DNA of 41,706 bases from Bacteroidota bacterium. GTDB lineage: Bacteria > Bacteroidota > Bacteroidia > Bacteroidales > VadinHA17. The translations under genes were made by a program, and so were the position numbers. How positions within the stretch are numbered: the first letter of the stretch is position 1; each line of letters begins with the position of its first letter. Shown here piece by piece: positions 1 to 7,569 of this stretch. The notes below the pieces were generated by a model, which was not told the origin of the DNA, made no database searches, and was given only the letters and a program-made list of their open reading frames with translations. The DNA lies in assembly GCA_025350595.1 (NCBI GenBank), contig JANXXP010000197.1, forward strand, positions 1 through 41,706, in the 5' to 3' direction.

Positions 1-44
1 CTAGTGTCAGTAATGATGTGCAGGTTCGAGTCCTGTTCTGGGCA
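1..44 (+). tRNA. 3' part of a tRNA-Leu-like gene, cut by the window edge
   Basis: The fragment ends in a T arm (GCAGG-TTCGAGT-CCTGT) and a 3' acceptor strand TCTGGGC plus A, identical in the acceptor to the complete tRNA-Leu 12 bp downstream. The variable region before the T arm is about 14 nt long, the same length as in that neighbour, which indicates a class II tRNA and most likely a second leucine isoacceptor. The D arm and anticodon lie outside the window, so the anticodon is unknown. CCA is not encoded. Confidence 0.8.
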
Positions 45-56
45 CAAACCCATCTC

Positions 57-140
57 GCCCAGATGGTGAAATTGGTAGACACGCCAGCTTGAGGGGCTGG
101 TGCTCGCAAGGGTGTGCAAGTTCGAGTCTTGTTCTGGGCA
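57..140 (+). tRNA. tRNA-Leu (anticodon GAG)
   Basis: This is a complete 84-nt class II tRNA. The acceptor strands GCCCAGA (57-63) and TCTGGGC (133-139) pair perfectly, with A140 as discriminator. The D-loop has the TGGTAGAC core, the anticodon stem is CCAGC/GCTGG with loop TTGAGGG (anticodon GAG, leucine CUC/CUU), the long variable arm is TGCTCGCAAGGGTG, and the T arm is GCAAG-TTCGAGT-CTTGT. CCA is not encoded. It forms a tandem pair with the preceding tRNA fragment and is followed at once by a terminator. Confidence 0.96.
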
Positions 141-143
141 CTT

Positions 144-176
144 AAAACCAGATTGTAATTTACAGTCTGGTTTTTT
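144..176 (+). terminator. Intrinsic terminator after the tRNA-Leu pair
   Basis: AAAACCAGATTGTAA and TTACAGTCTGGTTTT form an almost perfect 15-bp stem (one G-T pair) with a 1-nt centre, followed by further T residues. It sits 4 nt after the tRNA. The stem is symmetric and could also stop leftward transcription from the glucosaminidase operon that ends at 201, but only four T residues follow on that strand. Confidence 0.85.
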
Positions 177-200
177 GCTTTCTGCTTTTTACCATCCACT

Positions 201-3152
201 TTATTTTTTTATTGAGTCGTAGATCGCCTGCAGTATCTCCGACCTGATATTAAGGTCAGATACCAGGTTATTATTCCTGGTTGGATAAACCCTGTTGCAT
301 AAGAAAACATATGAAATTTCCGATACCGGATCAACCCAGACAAATGTGCCGGTATATCCAGAGTGACCAAAACTTTGAGGTGATGCGCTTCTTGTTGGAT
401 AGGTGTCTTTTTGAGCAAGCTCAGAGTTATCCAGAAGTGGTTTATCGAAACCCAGACCTCTTCGATTTTTATTTTCCGGAAACTGAACCTTTGTATAGTC
501 TTCCATAACATTTCTTCCAATCAGCTGTTCCCCTCCATATTCTCCCATTCTGCGATATAGCTCCATCAGTTTCATCAGGTCGTTTGCTGTCGCGAAAAGT
601 CCTGCATGACCTGATATTCCACCTAACATAGCAGCACCTTCATCGTGAACAGTTCCATGCAAAAGCTGTTTTCTGAAGAGAGAATCATATTCAGTGGGAA
701 CAATTCTGCTTAACGGGTATTTCAGATATGGATTGAAACCGATATCATAAGCGCCGATCTTTTTATAAATACTGTCAGTAACAAAATTGTACCATTTCTG
801 TCCGGTCAGATTTTCAATTATTTGTGGTGCAATAATGAAGGTCAGATCTGAGTAAACATATTTCTTTTCACCCAAAGGACTCTTCTTAATCTCATTGAAC
901 ATCTTCTTCCTGTAATTCTTATTGATATAGAGCCCCTGCGCTACCTCAATAGGATATTTCTTTGTTAATTGATAATCAAATGTATTGCGTTTGAATTTTT
1001 TATCCTTCTTAATTGTCTCTTTCCAGAATGGGATGAATGGTGTAAGTCCTGCCTGATGGGTAAGGAAATCTTTCATTCCAATATTCCCCTTGTTCGTTTT
1101 TTTGAAATCAGGAAGATAAAACCCCAGAGTTTTGTCAGGTGAGAACTTTCCTTCTGTATTCAGAAGCATTAATCCGGCCAGAGTGGAAGATATCTTGGTA
1201 ACAGAGGCAAGATCATACAAATCATCCTCGTTTACCGCAATACGGTTATCATAGGTTTGATATCCATATGCTTTATGGAAAATTACAACCCCTTTCCTTG
1301 CTGCAACAACCACACACCCCGGGAATGCTTTATTTGTGAGACCTATGTTTACAATAGAGTCAATCTTTGTATTAAGCAGGTCTGATACCATACCTGCATT
1401 TTCAGGTAAACCATATTGAAGCCTGATATTCCCTGTGGTTGAGATCCCAAAATTATATGGCCATTTTTCATTTATTGTTACCGGAAGGGATCCCTGGGCG
1501 CCTATGCCTCCGAAAATCAGCTGAGCTGAAAGATCTTCAGTATAATTGTTCTCCTGATAGGCAAGGACAAGCCCATCAGTGTTCCTCAATGATTCAATCT
1601 TATCAATTCCATAGGGATTTCCAAACCAGACAATCAATGTTTTCTTATTACTCACAAGTTTGTCGATGAAATGAATTAATTCTGGTTCAATTCCGAACCC
1701 CATATTCGGTCGCTGATCCAAACCAAAAACTCCGGCAATGACAATATCATAATCTGAGAGTTTCTTCATTAATTTATGGCTGGCTGATGTATCTGAGGGA
1801 TTAAGAAAAAAGTTGTCAGCAGGATGATATTTGGAAATTCTTTCCTGAAAAAGAGAGATTTTATTTCTGTTCAGTGAAATGGTTGCAATCTTAATATTCT
1901 GAAAATATTTCAGTGGCAATATATTCTGCTTGTTATTCAGAACCGTCAGAGCATTTGCATATAACTCCCTTATAAGAGCCTGGGTAGCGAATGGTGATAA
2001 TTCTTTATCAATATTCTCTTTGTCAATAGCTTGAACCCTATTTAGTCCAGCCCAATATTTCAATGCAAGGATTTTTCTGCATTTTACTGAAATATCCTCC
2101 TTGGTCAGTCTTTTCGCTGCAATGTAAATTTTTGTTTCTCTGATGGCCGCATCCACGTCTTCAACAAATTCAACCACATCGTTCCCTGCAAGCAAGGCCC
2201 TCGCATCTGCTCCACCTGTAGGAAAAAACTTTGTAACTCCTTTCATCATCATAGCATCAGTAATAACTATTCCTTTAAATCTGAGTTCATTTTTAAGCAG
2301 CCCGTTGATAATTACAGGTGAAAGGGTGGAAGGAAGATTTGATGATGTGTCAAGTGAAGGGAGATTAAGGTGAGCGGTCATTATACTTCCGATACCTTCA
2401 CCAATGAGTTTTTTGAAGGGATAAAGTTCTATACTGTCAAGCCTCTGCCTGGAATGGGTGATTATTGGCAGATCAAGATGAGAGTCAGTTTTGGTATCTC
2501 CGTGACCTGGAAAATGTTTGGCAGTAGCAATAATGCCATTATCCTGCATCCCCTGCATGTACATGTGAGTTTTTATTGCAACTTTTTCTCTGTTCTCACC
2601 AAAAGAACGGTAATTAATGACCGGATTCTGTGGATTGATATTGATATCTGCAACAGGCGCAAGGTTCATTTGCATTCCAAGCCTTTTGAACTGCAAGGCA
2701 ACATCTTTGCCTAACTGATAAATCAATGAATCATATTTTATTGCACCAAGTGTCATCTGGTAAGGAAATTTTTCAACGTTATCCAGTCGCATACCAACTC
2801 CCCACTCCGCATCAAGGGTGAAGAGCAATGGAACCTTTGAGATTTTCTGGTAGTAGTTAATTAATTCAGACTCTTTTGCAGCTGTCCCCTGAAAGAATAC
2901 AATACCTCCAATCCCATATTTCCTTATAAGATCAGTTATCTCCACCTCATGAGATATATCTCTGTTTGAATAGCCGGCAACCCATATACATTGCGCAATC
3001 TGTTGATCTGTCGATAGAGTTTTCATCACTGAATCTACCCATGGGTGATTCATGTATTTCAGAAATGGAGGATCGATAGTTTGTGATTTTGCATTAATTG
3101 AAATAATGCTGAGAATAACAATAAGAATAGTTTTATTAAGCTTATGAAACAT
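201..3152 (-). CDS. nagZ: Exported NagZ-like beta-N-acetylglucosaminidase fused to a beta-lactamase-fold serine hydrolase
   Basis: This 983-residue two-domain protein begins with a signal peptide (about residues 1-23, ending AKSQ). Residues about 30-570 are a GH3 glucosaminidase. KHFPGHGDTKTDSH at 212-225 is the NagZ signature that carries the catalytic His, and D299 in VITDAMM matches the GH3 nucleophile. Residues about 590-983 have the class C beta-lactamase/DD-peptidase layout: SVTK (S650, K653), YSD (767-769) in place of YxN, and HSG (930-932) in place of KTG. The glucosaminidase would remove GlcNAc from muropeptides. The second domain could be a peptidase, amidase or esterase, and its substrate cannot be read from the sequence. 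It is the last gene of the leftward run, 11 nt after murQ. The exported location is inferred from the leader; E. coli NagZ is cytoplasmic. I do not call it antibiotic resistance. Confidence 0.93.
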   Translation of the reverse strand: MFHKLNKTILIVILSIISINAKSQTIDPPFLKYMNHPWVDSVMKTLSTDQQIAQCIWVAGYSNRDISHEVEITDLIRKYGIGGIVFFQGTAAKESELINYYQKISKVPLLFTLDAEWGVGMRLDNVEKFPYQMTLGAIKYDSLIYQLGKDVALQFKRLGMQMNLAPVADININPQNPVINYRSFGENREKVAIKTHMYMQGMQDNGIIATAKHFPGHGDTKTDSHLDLPIITHSRQRLDSIELYPFKKLIGEGIGSIMTAHLNLPSLDTSSNLPSTLSPVIINGLLKNELRFKGIVITDAMMMKGVTKFFPTGGADARALLAGNDVVEFVEDVDAAIRETKIYIAAKRLTKEDISVKCRKILALKYWAGLNRVQAIDKENIDKELSPFATQALIRELYANALTVLNNKQNILPLKYFQNIKIATISLNRNKISLFQERISKYHPADNFFLNPSDTSASHKLMKKLSDYDIVIAGVFGLDQRPNMGFGIEPELIHFIDKLVSNKKTLIVWFGNPYGIDKIESLRNTDGLVLAYQENNYTEDLSAQLIFGGIGAQGSLPVTINEKWPYNFGISTTGNIRLQYGLPENAGMVSDLLNTKIDSIVNIGLTNKAFPGCVVVAARKGVVIFHKAYGYQTYDNRIAVNEDDLYDLASVTKISSTLAGLMLLNTEGKFSPDKTLGFYLPDFKKTNKGNIGMKDFLTHQAGLTPFIPFWKETIKKDKKFKRNTFDYQLTKKYPIEVAQGLYINKNYRKKMFNEIKKSPLGEKKYVYSDLTFIIAPQIIENLTGQKWYNFVTDSIYKKIGAYDIGFNPYLKYPLSRIVPTEYDSLFRKQLLHGTVHDEGAAMLGGISGHAGLFATANDLMKLMELYRRMGEYGGEQLIGRNVMEDYTKVQFPENKNRRGLGFDKPLLDNSELAQKDTYPTRSASPQSFGHSGYTGTFVWVDPVSEISYVFLCNRVYPTRNNNLVSDLNIRSEILQAIYDSIKK

Positions 3153-3163
3153 ATCTTCTTAGT

Positions 3164-4027
3164 TTATTTTTTGAGATTTTCTTTATAATATTCAAGTGCC
3201 TTTTTAACAGAACCATGTTCAATTAGTAACGACCTTGCATCTTCCTTTGCAATGCTAAGTTCATCTACAATCATCCTGGTACCGCGTTCAATAAGCTTTT
3301 TATTTGTGAGCTGCATGTTGATCATCCTGTTTCCTTTAACCCTTCCAAGCTGTATCATCACAGTTGTGGTAATCATATTAAGAACCATTTTCTGAGCAGT
3401 TCCTGCTTTAAGTCTGGAACTTCCGGTCACGAACTCAGGACCAACTACAACCACTATGGGACAATCAGTTAATTCAATGATTTTCCCAACGGGGTTGCAA
3501 GTGATACAACCGGTTAGTATGCCGTTTTCCCCCGCTTTTTTAATACCTCCCAGTACATATGGAGTTGTTCCTGAAGCGGCTATTCCAATTACGGTATCGT
3601 TTGAGTTAATGTTAAATACTTCGAGTTCCTTCCAGGCTTTTTCAGGGTCATCTTCGGCAGCTTCGACAGATTTTCTGAGAGCTGTATCGCCGCCAGCTAT
3701 AAGTCCTATAACCATCGTCGCTGGTACACCGAACGTCGGAGGGACCTCAGAAGCATCAAGAACCCCAAGCCTTCCACTTGTGCCTGCGCCAAGATAGAAA
3801 ATACGTCCTCCTTTCTGCATTCGTTCAACTATTCCGGTTATCAGCTTTTCAATCTGCGGAAGAGCTTCTTTTACAGCTAAATGAACTTTTGAATCTTCCG
3901 TGTTAATATTGGTAAGTAGTTCTTTGACACTCATTTTCTCAAGATTGTCAAAATTCGATGATGACTCCGTAATACTTATGATCTGTTTATTCTTTTCAGA
4001 TTCGTTCATTATTTCTTTATTAGTCAT
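3164..4027 (-). CDS. murQ: N-acetylmuramic acid 6-phosphate etherase MurQ
   Basis: MurQ splits the lactyl ether of MurNAc-6-phosphate to give GlcNAc-6-phosphate and D-lactate in the cytoplasm. The 287-residue length is close to the usual size of about 300. The SIS-domain signature GAGTSGRLGVLDASE lies at about 80-94 and includes the conserved Glu (E94) before PPTFG; a second acidic stretch, EAAEDDPEKAW, follows near 122. The chosen ATG overlaps the end of the upstream kinase by 8 nt (ATGACTAATAAAG), which indicates translational coupling; a start six codons later (MNESEKN) is also possible. The kinase-MurQ pairing resembles the MurNAc catabolic operons described in Tannerella, as I recall them. 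Confidence 0.97.
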   Translation of the reverse strand: MTNKEIMNESEKNKQIISITESSSNFDNLEKMSVKELLTNINTEDSKVHLAVKEALPQIEKLITGIVERMQKGGRIFYLGAGTSGRLGVLDASEVPPTFGVPATMVIGLIAGGDTALRKSVEAAEDDPEKAWKELEVFNINSNDTVIGIAASGTTPYVLGGIKKAGENGILTGCITCNPVGKIIELTDCPIVVVVGPEFVTGSSRLKAGTAQKMVLNMITTTVMIQLGRVKGNRMINMQLTNKKLIERGTRMIVDELSIAKEDARSLLIEHGSVKKALEYYKENLKK

Positions 4028-4862
4028 TCGTCATGTGATAGCTGATCAGATGTTCCATAGGAGACTGGGTAATTTCTCCGGATTGTAGGTCGTGCCTTAG
4101 CAATAACTCTTCCAGGTATGGTCTGAAATGAAATGCGATGCTTCCAGTGAAATGAATTGGTAATTCTTTTGCCTCAGGATATTGCAGGATGTTCCTTTTA
4201 ATAAATTCATCAAAACTAGATGTGACTATATACTGTAGTTCAGGGATATCTATATTGTCAGAAATAAATTTTGCAAACTGACCAAGAAACCTGTTTGGGA
4301 AAGGCTTCAAATATACATTCTCAAGAATTTCTGAGGCAGTCAACTTATAGGTTTCAAAAAAGCTGTCTATTACTCTCTGTGGAACCTGCTTTTTCAATAC
4401 ACCGGAGACAAGTTTTCTGCCTAGTACTGCTCCGCCTCCTTCATCTCCCAGGATATAACCCAATGGGGCAACATTCGATTTGATAGCTTTTCCATTGTAA
4501 TAGCATGAGTTGGAACCGGTACCAATTATACAGGCTATCCCTGGTTTATTCTGGCATAGAGAACGGGCTGCTCCAAACAAATCACTTCCAATGAATATTT
4601 CTTCGGCTGAAAAAAAGCGTTTAAGAGCCTGCTTTACACTGTTCTTTTTAAAATCGCTGTTGCAGCCCGAACCATAAAAATATATTTTGCTAAACGAATA
4701 TCCCGACAATAAAATCAACTCGTTTTTCAGCAGACTATTGGTTTCCTCGACTGTAAGGAAATAAGGATTTATTCCGGAAGTGAATTTTGACTCACTGGCA
4801 ATTCCATCCTTTAATATCTGCCACTCTGTTTTAGTCGATCCGCTGTCAGCAATGAGTATCAT
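4020..4862 (-). CDS. BadF/BadG-family amino-sugar kinase (GlcNAc/MurNAc kinase, MurK-like)
   Basis: The 280-residue protein has the ASKHA-fold ATPase signatures of the BadF/BadG/BcrA/BcrD kinase group: ADSGSTKTEW at 5-14 (phosphate 1 loop), GSDLFGAAR around 92-100 with the likely catalytic Asp94, GTGSNS at 114-119 and GDEGGGAVLGRK at 139-150. Relatives phosphorylate GlcNAc or MurNAc at O-6. It heads the leftward run and overlaps murQ by 8 nt, so MurNAc is the natural guess, giving MurNAc-6-phosphate for MurQ. Whether it prefers MurNAc, GlcNAc or both cannot be read from the sequence. A TATTTTTG -7 box lies 19 nt before the start codon. Confidence 0.88.
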   Translation of the reverse strand: MILIADSGSTKTEWQILKDGIASESKFTSGINPYFLTVEETNSLLKNELILLSGYSFSKIYFYGSGCNSDFKKNSVKQALKRFFSAEEIFIGSDLFGAARSLCQNKPGIACIIGTGSNSCYYNGKAIKSNVAPLGYILGDEGGGAVLGRKLVSGVLKKQVPQRVIDSFFETYKLTASEILENVYLKPFPNRFLGQFAKFISDNIDIPELQYIVTSSFDEFIKRNILQYPEAKELPIHFTGSIAFHFRPYLEELLLRHDLQSGEITQSPMEHLISYHMTND

Positions 4863-4880
4863 GATCTTTTAAGTTGAGTA

Positions 4881-4888
4881 CAAAAATA
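4881..4888 (-). promoter_or_regulatory. Probable -7 box for the kinase-murQ-nagZ run
   Basis: The minus strand reads TATTTTTG, an exact match to the Bacteroidota TAnnTTTG -7 element. It would start the transcript roughly 10-15 nt before the ATG at 4862. I see no TTTG or TTG at the expected -33 distance, so support rests on the -7 box and its position. Confidence 0.5.
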
Positions 4889-4930
4889 AATATTAAGTAA
4901 CTAATCAGTAATTAAAGTGAGCTAAAGTTT

Positions 4931-5072
4931 AGAGTGCCTAAAGTTAAAGAATCAAGTGGTATTAACAATTTTCCCTTGATGTCAATGTTTTTTGTTTTGG
5001 TTTTGAGTTTTTTTTTGAAAAGTAACTCTAATAACTTAAGGCATTCTAGGCACTCTGGATACTTTAGGCACT
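4931..5072. repeat. Inverted AGTGCCTAAAGT repeat in the divergent spacer
   Basis: AGTGCCTAAAGT at 4933-4944 is perfectly inverted as ACTTTAGGCACT at 5061-5072. The overlapping AGAGTGCCTA at 4931-4940 is also inverted as TAGGCACTCT at 5047-5056, so the right side carries two offset copies. The centre is about 100 bp of T-rich sequence. It resembles low-complexity intergenic repeats rather than a protein-binding operator. Confidence 0.7.
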
Positions 5073-5120
5073 TTATTTATGATGTTTATTGAAATATGTC
5101 TGACAAATTTTAATATTCCG

Positions 5121-5128
5121 TATCTTTA
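5121..5128 (+). promoter_or_regulatory. Possible -7 box for the NagB-fusion operon
   Basis: TATCTTTA matches TAnnTTTG at all positions except the last and lies 85 nt before the start at 5214. No clear -33 TTG is present. An identical TATCTTTA occurs before the DHH phosphoesterase at 36144-36151. Confidence 0.35.
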
Positions 5129-5213
5129 CATCTTTGAGGGGGGCTGAGGTGGGTTTCTGAGTTATTAAATATTGAAGTTGAGATCTGTTTATAAGCTATA
5201 TTAATAATTAAAT

Positions 5214-7535
5214 ATGAATACCAACACGTTATCTAAAGTTGAAAAGGTGTATTTCTCTAACTCAGGAAGGAAGAGTTATTCCACGAAAATGCCTTACATC
5301 GTTGTTCAGAATTTTCCTGATCTGGGTTTACTTACTTCACTCAGATTCCTTGAATGGGTGGCAGAAAATCCGGAAGGGGTAATAAGTCTGCCTACTGGTA
5401 AAACACCTGAGTACTTTATTAAATGGACACAAAAACTACTTTCAGGTTGGGACAAGCCGGAGAATAGAAGCCTGATGGAAAAAAACGGACTCTTTATAGC
5501 TAAAAAACCATCATTAAAAGGATTGCATTTTGTTCAGATTGATGAGTTTTATCCAATAAATCCAAAGCAGCATAACAGTTTCTATGATTATGTAATAAAT
5601 TACTACATTAAGGGATTTGATCTTGACCCTTCCAGAGCTCTGCTCATAAATTGCGATGAGATTAGTTTGCCAAATGGAAGGCATTATTCCGAGGTTTTTC
5701 CTGACAGTATTATTGATCTATCTCTGAGAAACAGAGAGGCTGTAAGTCAGTTTGAAAAAAATCAGCAGGCATCTTTGTTCAGCATCGATAACTGGTGCTC
5801 GGATTATGAGAATAAGATCAGAGATATGGGAGGGATTGGTTTTTTTCTTGGAGGTATGGGCCCTGACGGGCATATTGCCTTTAATACACGGGGAAGCGAT
5901 CATAATTCAACTACACGTCTCACCGCAACCAATTTCGAAACCCAGGCTGCTGCTGCCGGTGACCTAGGAGGCATTGAAGTTTCAAGGACAAGACTTGTTA
6001 TTACTATCGGTCTCGGTACAATAACTCATAACAGGGATGGGGTCTCTATATTGTTTGCTGCAGGGGAAGCAAAAGCGCCCGTTGTAAGAAACGCTCTTGA
6101 AAATAAACCTGATAACATGTATCCGGCTACTGTACTTCAGCGACAGAAAAACTCAAGGTTTTATCTTACTGAAGGAGCTGCAGTTTTGCTTCATGACAGC
6201 ATTGAAAAGTACTACCGGGATGGAGACTGGTGTTTTGAAAAAACAGAAAAGGCGGTTTTTGATTTGTGTCAGAGAATTGACAAGTATGCACATAAGCTTG
6301 TAATTGAAGATTTGAAAAACGATAAGTACTGTTCACTAATACCCGATTTGAGCCTGGCGAGAGTGAATGAAGTTATTCAATCGACCCGGACAAAAATGGA
6401 GCTTGGTCTTAAAAAAGAGAGCGACCAGACATTTCTGCATACTGGTCCACATCACGACGACATTATGCTTGGTATATTTCCTTGCATAATACCAACACTT
6501 CGGGTTCAATCTAATAAGTTCCACTTCTCAGTTTTAACATCAGGCTTTACCGCAGTTACAAACATCATGCTGCAGAACCTTATGCAGGAGACTTTAAACC
6601 TTATTAACCAGGGGAAAATAGGAATGCTGAAATATCCTGATTTCTTTGAGCAGGGATATAAGTATAAATTTGATAAGGATGTAAGCCATTATCTCGATAA
6701 AATTGCTGCACGGGATGAACCCGGTAAATTAAGGGGAATCTGTCATAGAATGACACGTGTTATGGTAGACATCTATAATCTGAAATCAATACAGCAATTG
6801 ACAGATCAGATAGAAAAGAATATTGAGCTGCTGAAATCTAGCTACAGCGGAGAGAAAAATCCGCCCGATATTCAGAAGTTAAAAGGGATGCTCCGTGAGT
6901 TTGAGGAAGAACTGGTTTGGGCACACTATGGAGTAAAAGTGCAGAATATCGAACATCTTCGTTTAGGATTTTATACAGGCGATATCTTTACTCCGCAGCC
7001 TGAAAGAAACCGCGATGTTGAGCCGGTCTATGAGATGTTGAAACGAATTCAGCCTACTGTGATCAGTCTTGCTTTTGATCCGGAGGGGTCGGGTCCCGAT
7101 ACTCACTACAAAGTGCTTCAGGCAATTGCTGAAGCTTTGCGTAAATGGAGTAAAGAAAAGGACTTATCGGAAATCAGAATTATCGGATACAGAAATGTAT
7201 GGTATAAATTTCATCCTTCCGAAGCCAATGTATTTACTCCGGTATCACTGAATTCAATGGCTGTGCTTAACTGGTCATTCAAAAACTGTTATATAAGTCA
7301 GGTCGATGCTTCATTTCCAAGCTATGAGCTCGACGGACCATTCAGTGACTTGTCACAACAGATTTGGGTAGAGCAGTTTAAAAAGGTACAGCTTATTTTG
7401 GGAAAAGATTTCTTCTACGAAAATGATAGTCCAAAAATTCGTTGCACTCACGGAATGATATACCATAAAGAGATGAAACTTGATGAGTTCCTGTTACATG
7501 CACGCGAACTTGAAAAAAGTATGGAAGGGGTCTAG
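5214..7535 (+). CDS. nagB: NagB-like glucosamine-6-phosphate deaminase fused to a PIG-L/LmbE deacetylase domain
   Basis: This 773-residue fusion joins two enzymes of amino-sugar catabolism. Residues about 30-340 are a NagB isomerase/deaminase domain: SLPTGKTP at 58-65, VQIDEFYP around 107-114 (D110 corresponds to the E. coli NagB base) and GGMGPDGHIAFN at 213-224 (D218, H220). Residues about 400-770 are a PIG-L/LmbE zinc-deacetylase fold: TGPHHDDIMLG at 410-420 stands in for the usual AHPDDE, keeping one His and both Asp (H413, D415, D416), and SGPDTHY with H631 supplies the third metal ligand. An insertion of roughly 150 residues separates the two halves of the metal site. Known chemistry predicts GlcN-6-phosphate to fructose-6-phosphate plus ammonia for the first domain; the second may remove the N-acetyl group of GlcNAc-6-phosphate, replacing NagA. 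It heads the rightward salvage run. Confidence 0.9.
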   Translation: MNTNTLSKVEKVYFSNSGRKSYSTKMPYIVVQNFPDLGLLTSLRFLEWVAENPEGVISLPTGKTPEYFIKWTQKLLSGWDKPENRSLMEKNGLFIAKKPSLKGLHFVQIDEFYPINPKQHNSFYDYVINYYIKGFDLDPSRALLINCDEISLPNGRHYSEVFPDSIIDLSLRNREAVSQFEKNQQASLFSIDNWCSDYENKIRDMGGIGFFLGGMGPDGHIAFNTRGSDHNSTTRLTATNFETQAAAAGDLGGIEVSRTRLVITIGLGTITHNRDGVSILFAAGEAKAPVVRNALENKPDNMYPATVLQRQKNSRFYLTEGAAVLLHDSIEKYYRDGDWCFEKTEKAVFDLCQRIDKYAHKLVIEDLKNDKYCSLIPDLSLARVNEVIQSTRTKMELGLKKESDQTFLHTGPHHDDIMLGIFPCIIPTLRVQSNKFHFSVLTSGFTAVTNIMLQNLMQETLNLINQGKIGMLKYPDFFEQGYKYKFDKDVSHYLDKIAARDEPGKLRGICHRMTRVMVDIYNLKSIQQLTDQIEKNIELLKSSYSGEKNPPDIQKLKGMLREFEEELVWAHYGVKVQNIEHLRLGFYTGDIFTPQPERNRDVEPVYEMLKRIQPTVISLAFDPEGSGPDTHYKVLQAIAEALRKWSKEKDLSEIRIIGYRNVWYKFHPSEANVFTPVSLNSMAVLNWSFKNCYISQVDASFPSYELDGPFSDLSQQIWVEQFKKVQLILGKDFFYENDSPKIRCTHGMIYHKEMKLDEFLLHARELEKSMEGV

Positions 7536-7569
7536 ATACCAGGGAGCTAATTTATTCTTTAACAATAGT

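Larger units (their letters stand above)
4863..5213. other. Divergent intergenic region between the two salvage operons
   Basis: This 351-bp AT-rich spacer separates the divergent kinase and NagB-fusion starts. It holds the presumed promoters of both operons (4881-4888 minus; 5121-5128 plus) and an inverted-repeat unit built from AGTGCCTAAAGT-type sequence. I see no ORF, no known riboswitch and no convincing operator. A region that feeds both arms of the island is the natural place for coordinated control, but no regulator gene lies beside it. Confidence 0.6.

Noticed and set aside
1807-2100. The C-terminal half of the NagZ fusion read as a beta-lactamase resistance gene
   Set aside because: The YSD and HSG motifs, fusion to a glucosaminidase and the murein context favour a peptidoglycan hydrolase; nothing points to antibiotic hydrolysis.
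2370-2714. A 114-codon plus-strand frame
   Set aside because: It is antisense inside the strongly supported NagZ-like gene and its protein has no motif or leader.
4863-5213. A riboswitch in the divergent spacer
   Set aside because: The inverted repeat resembles generic intergenic repeat DNA; no conserved ligand-binding core is visible.
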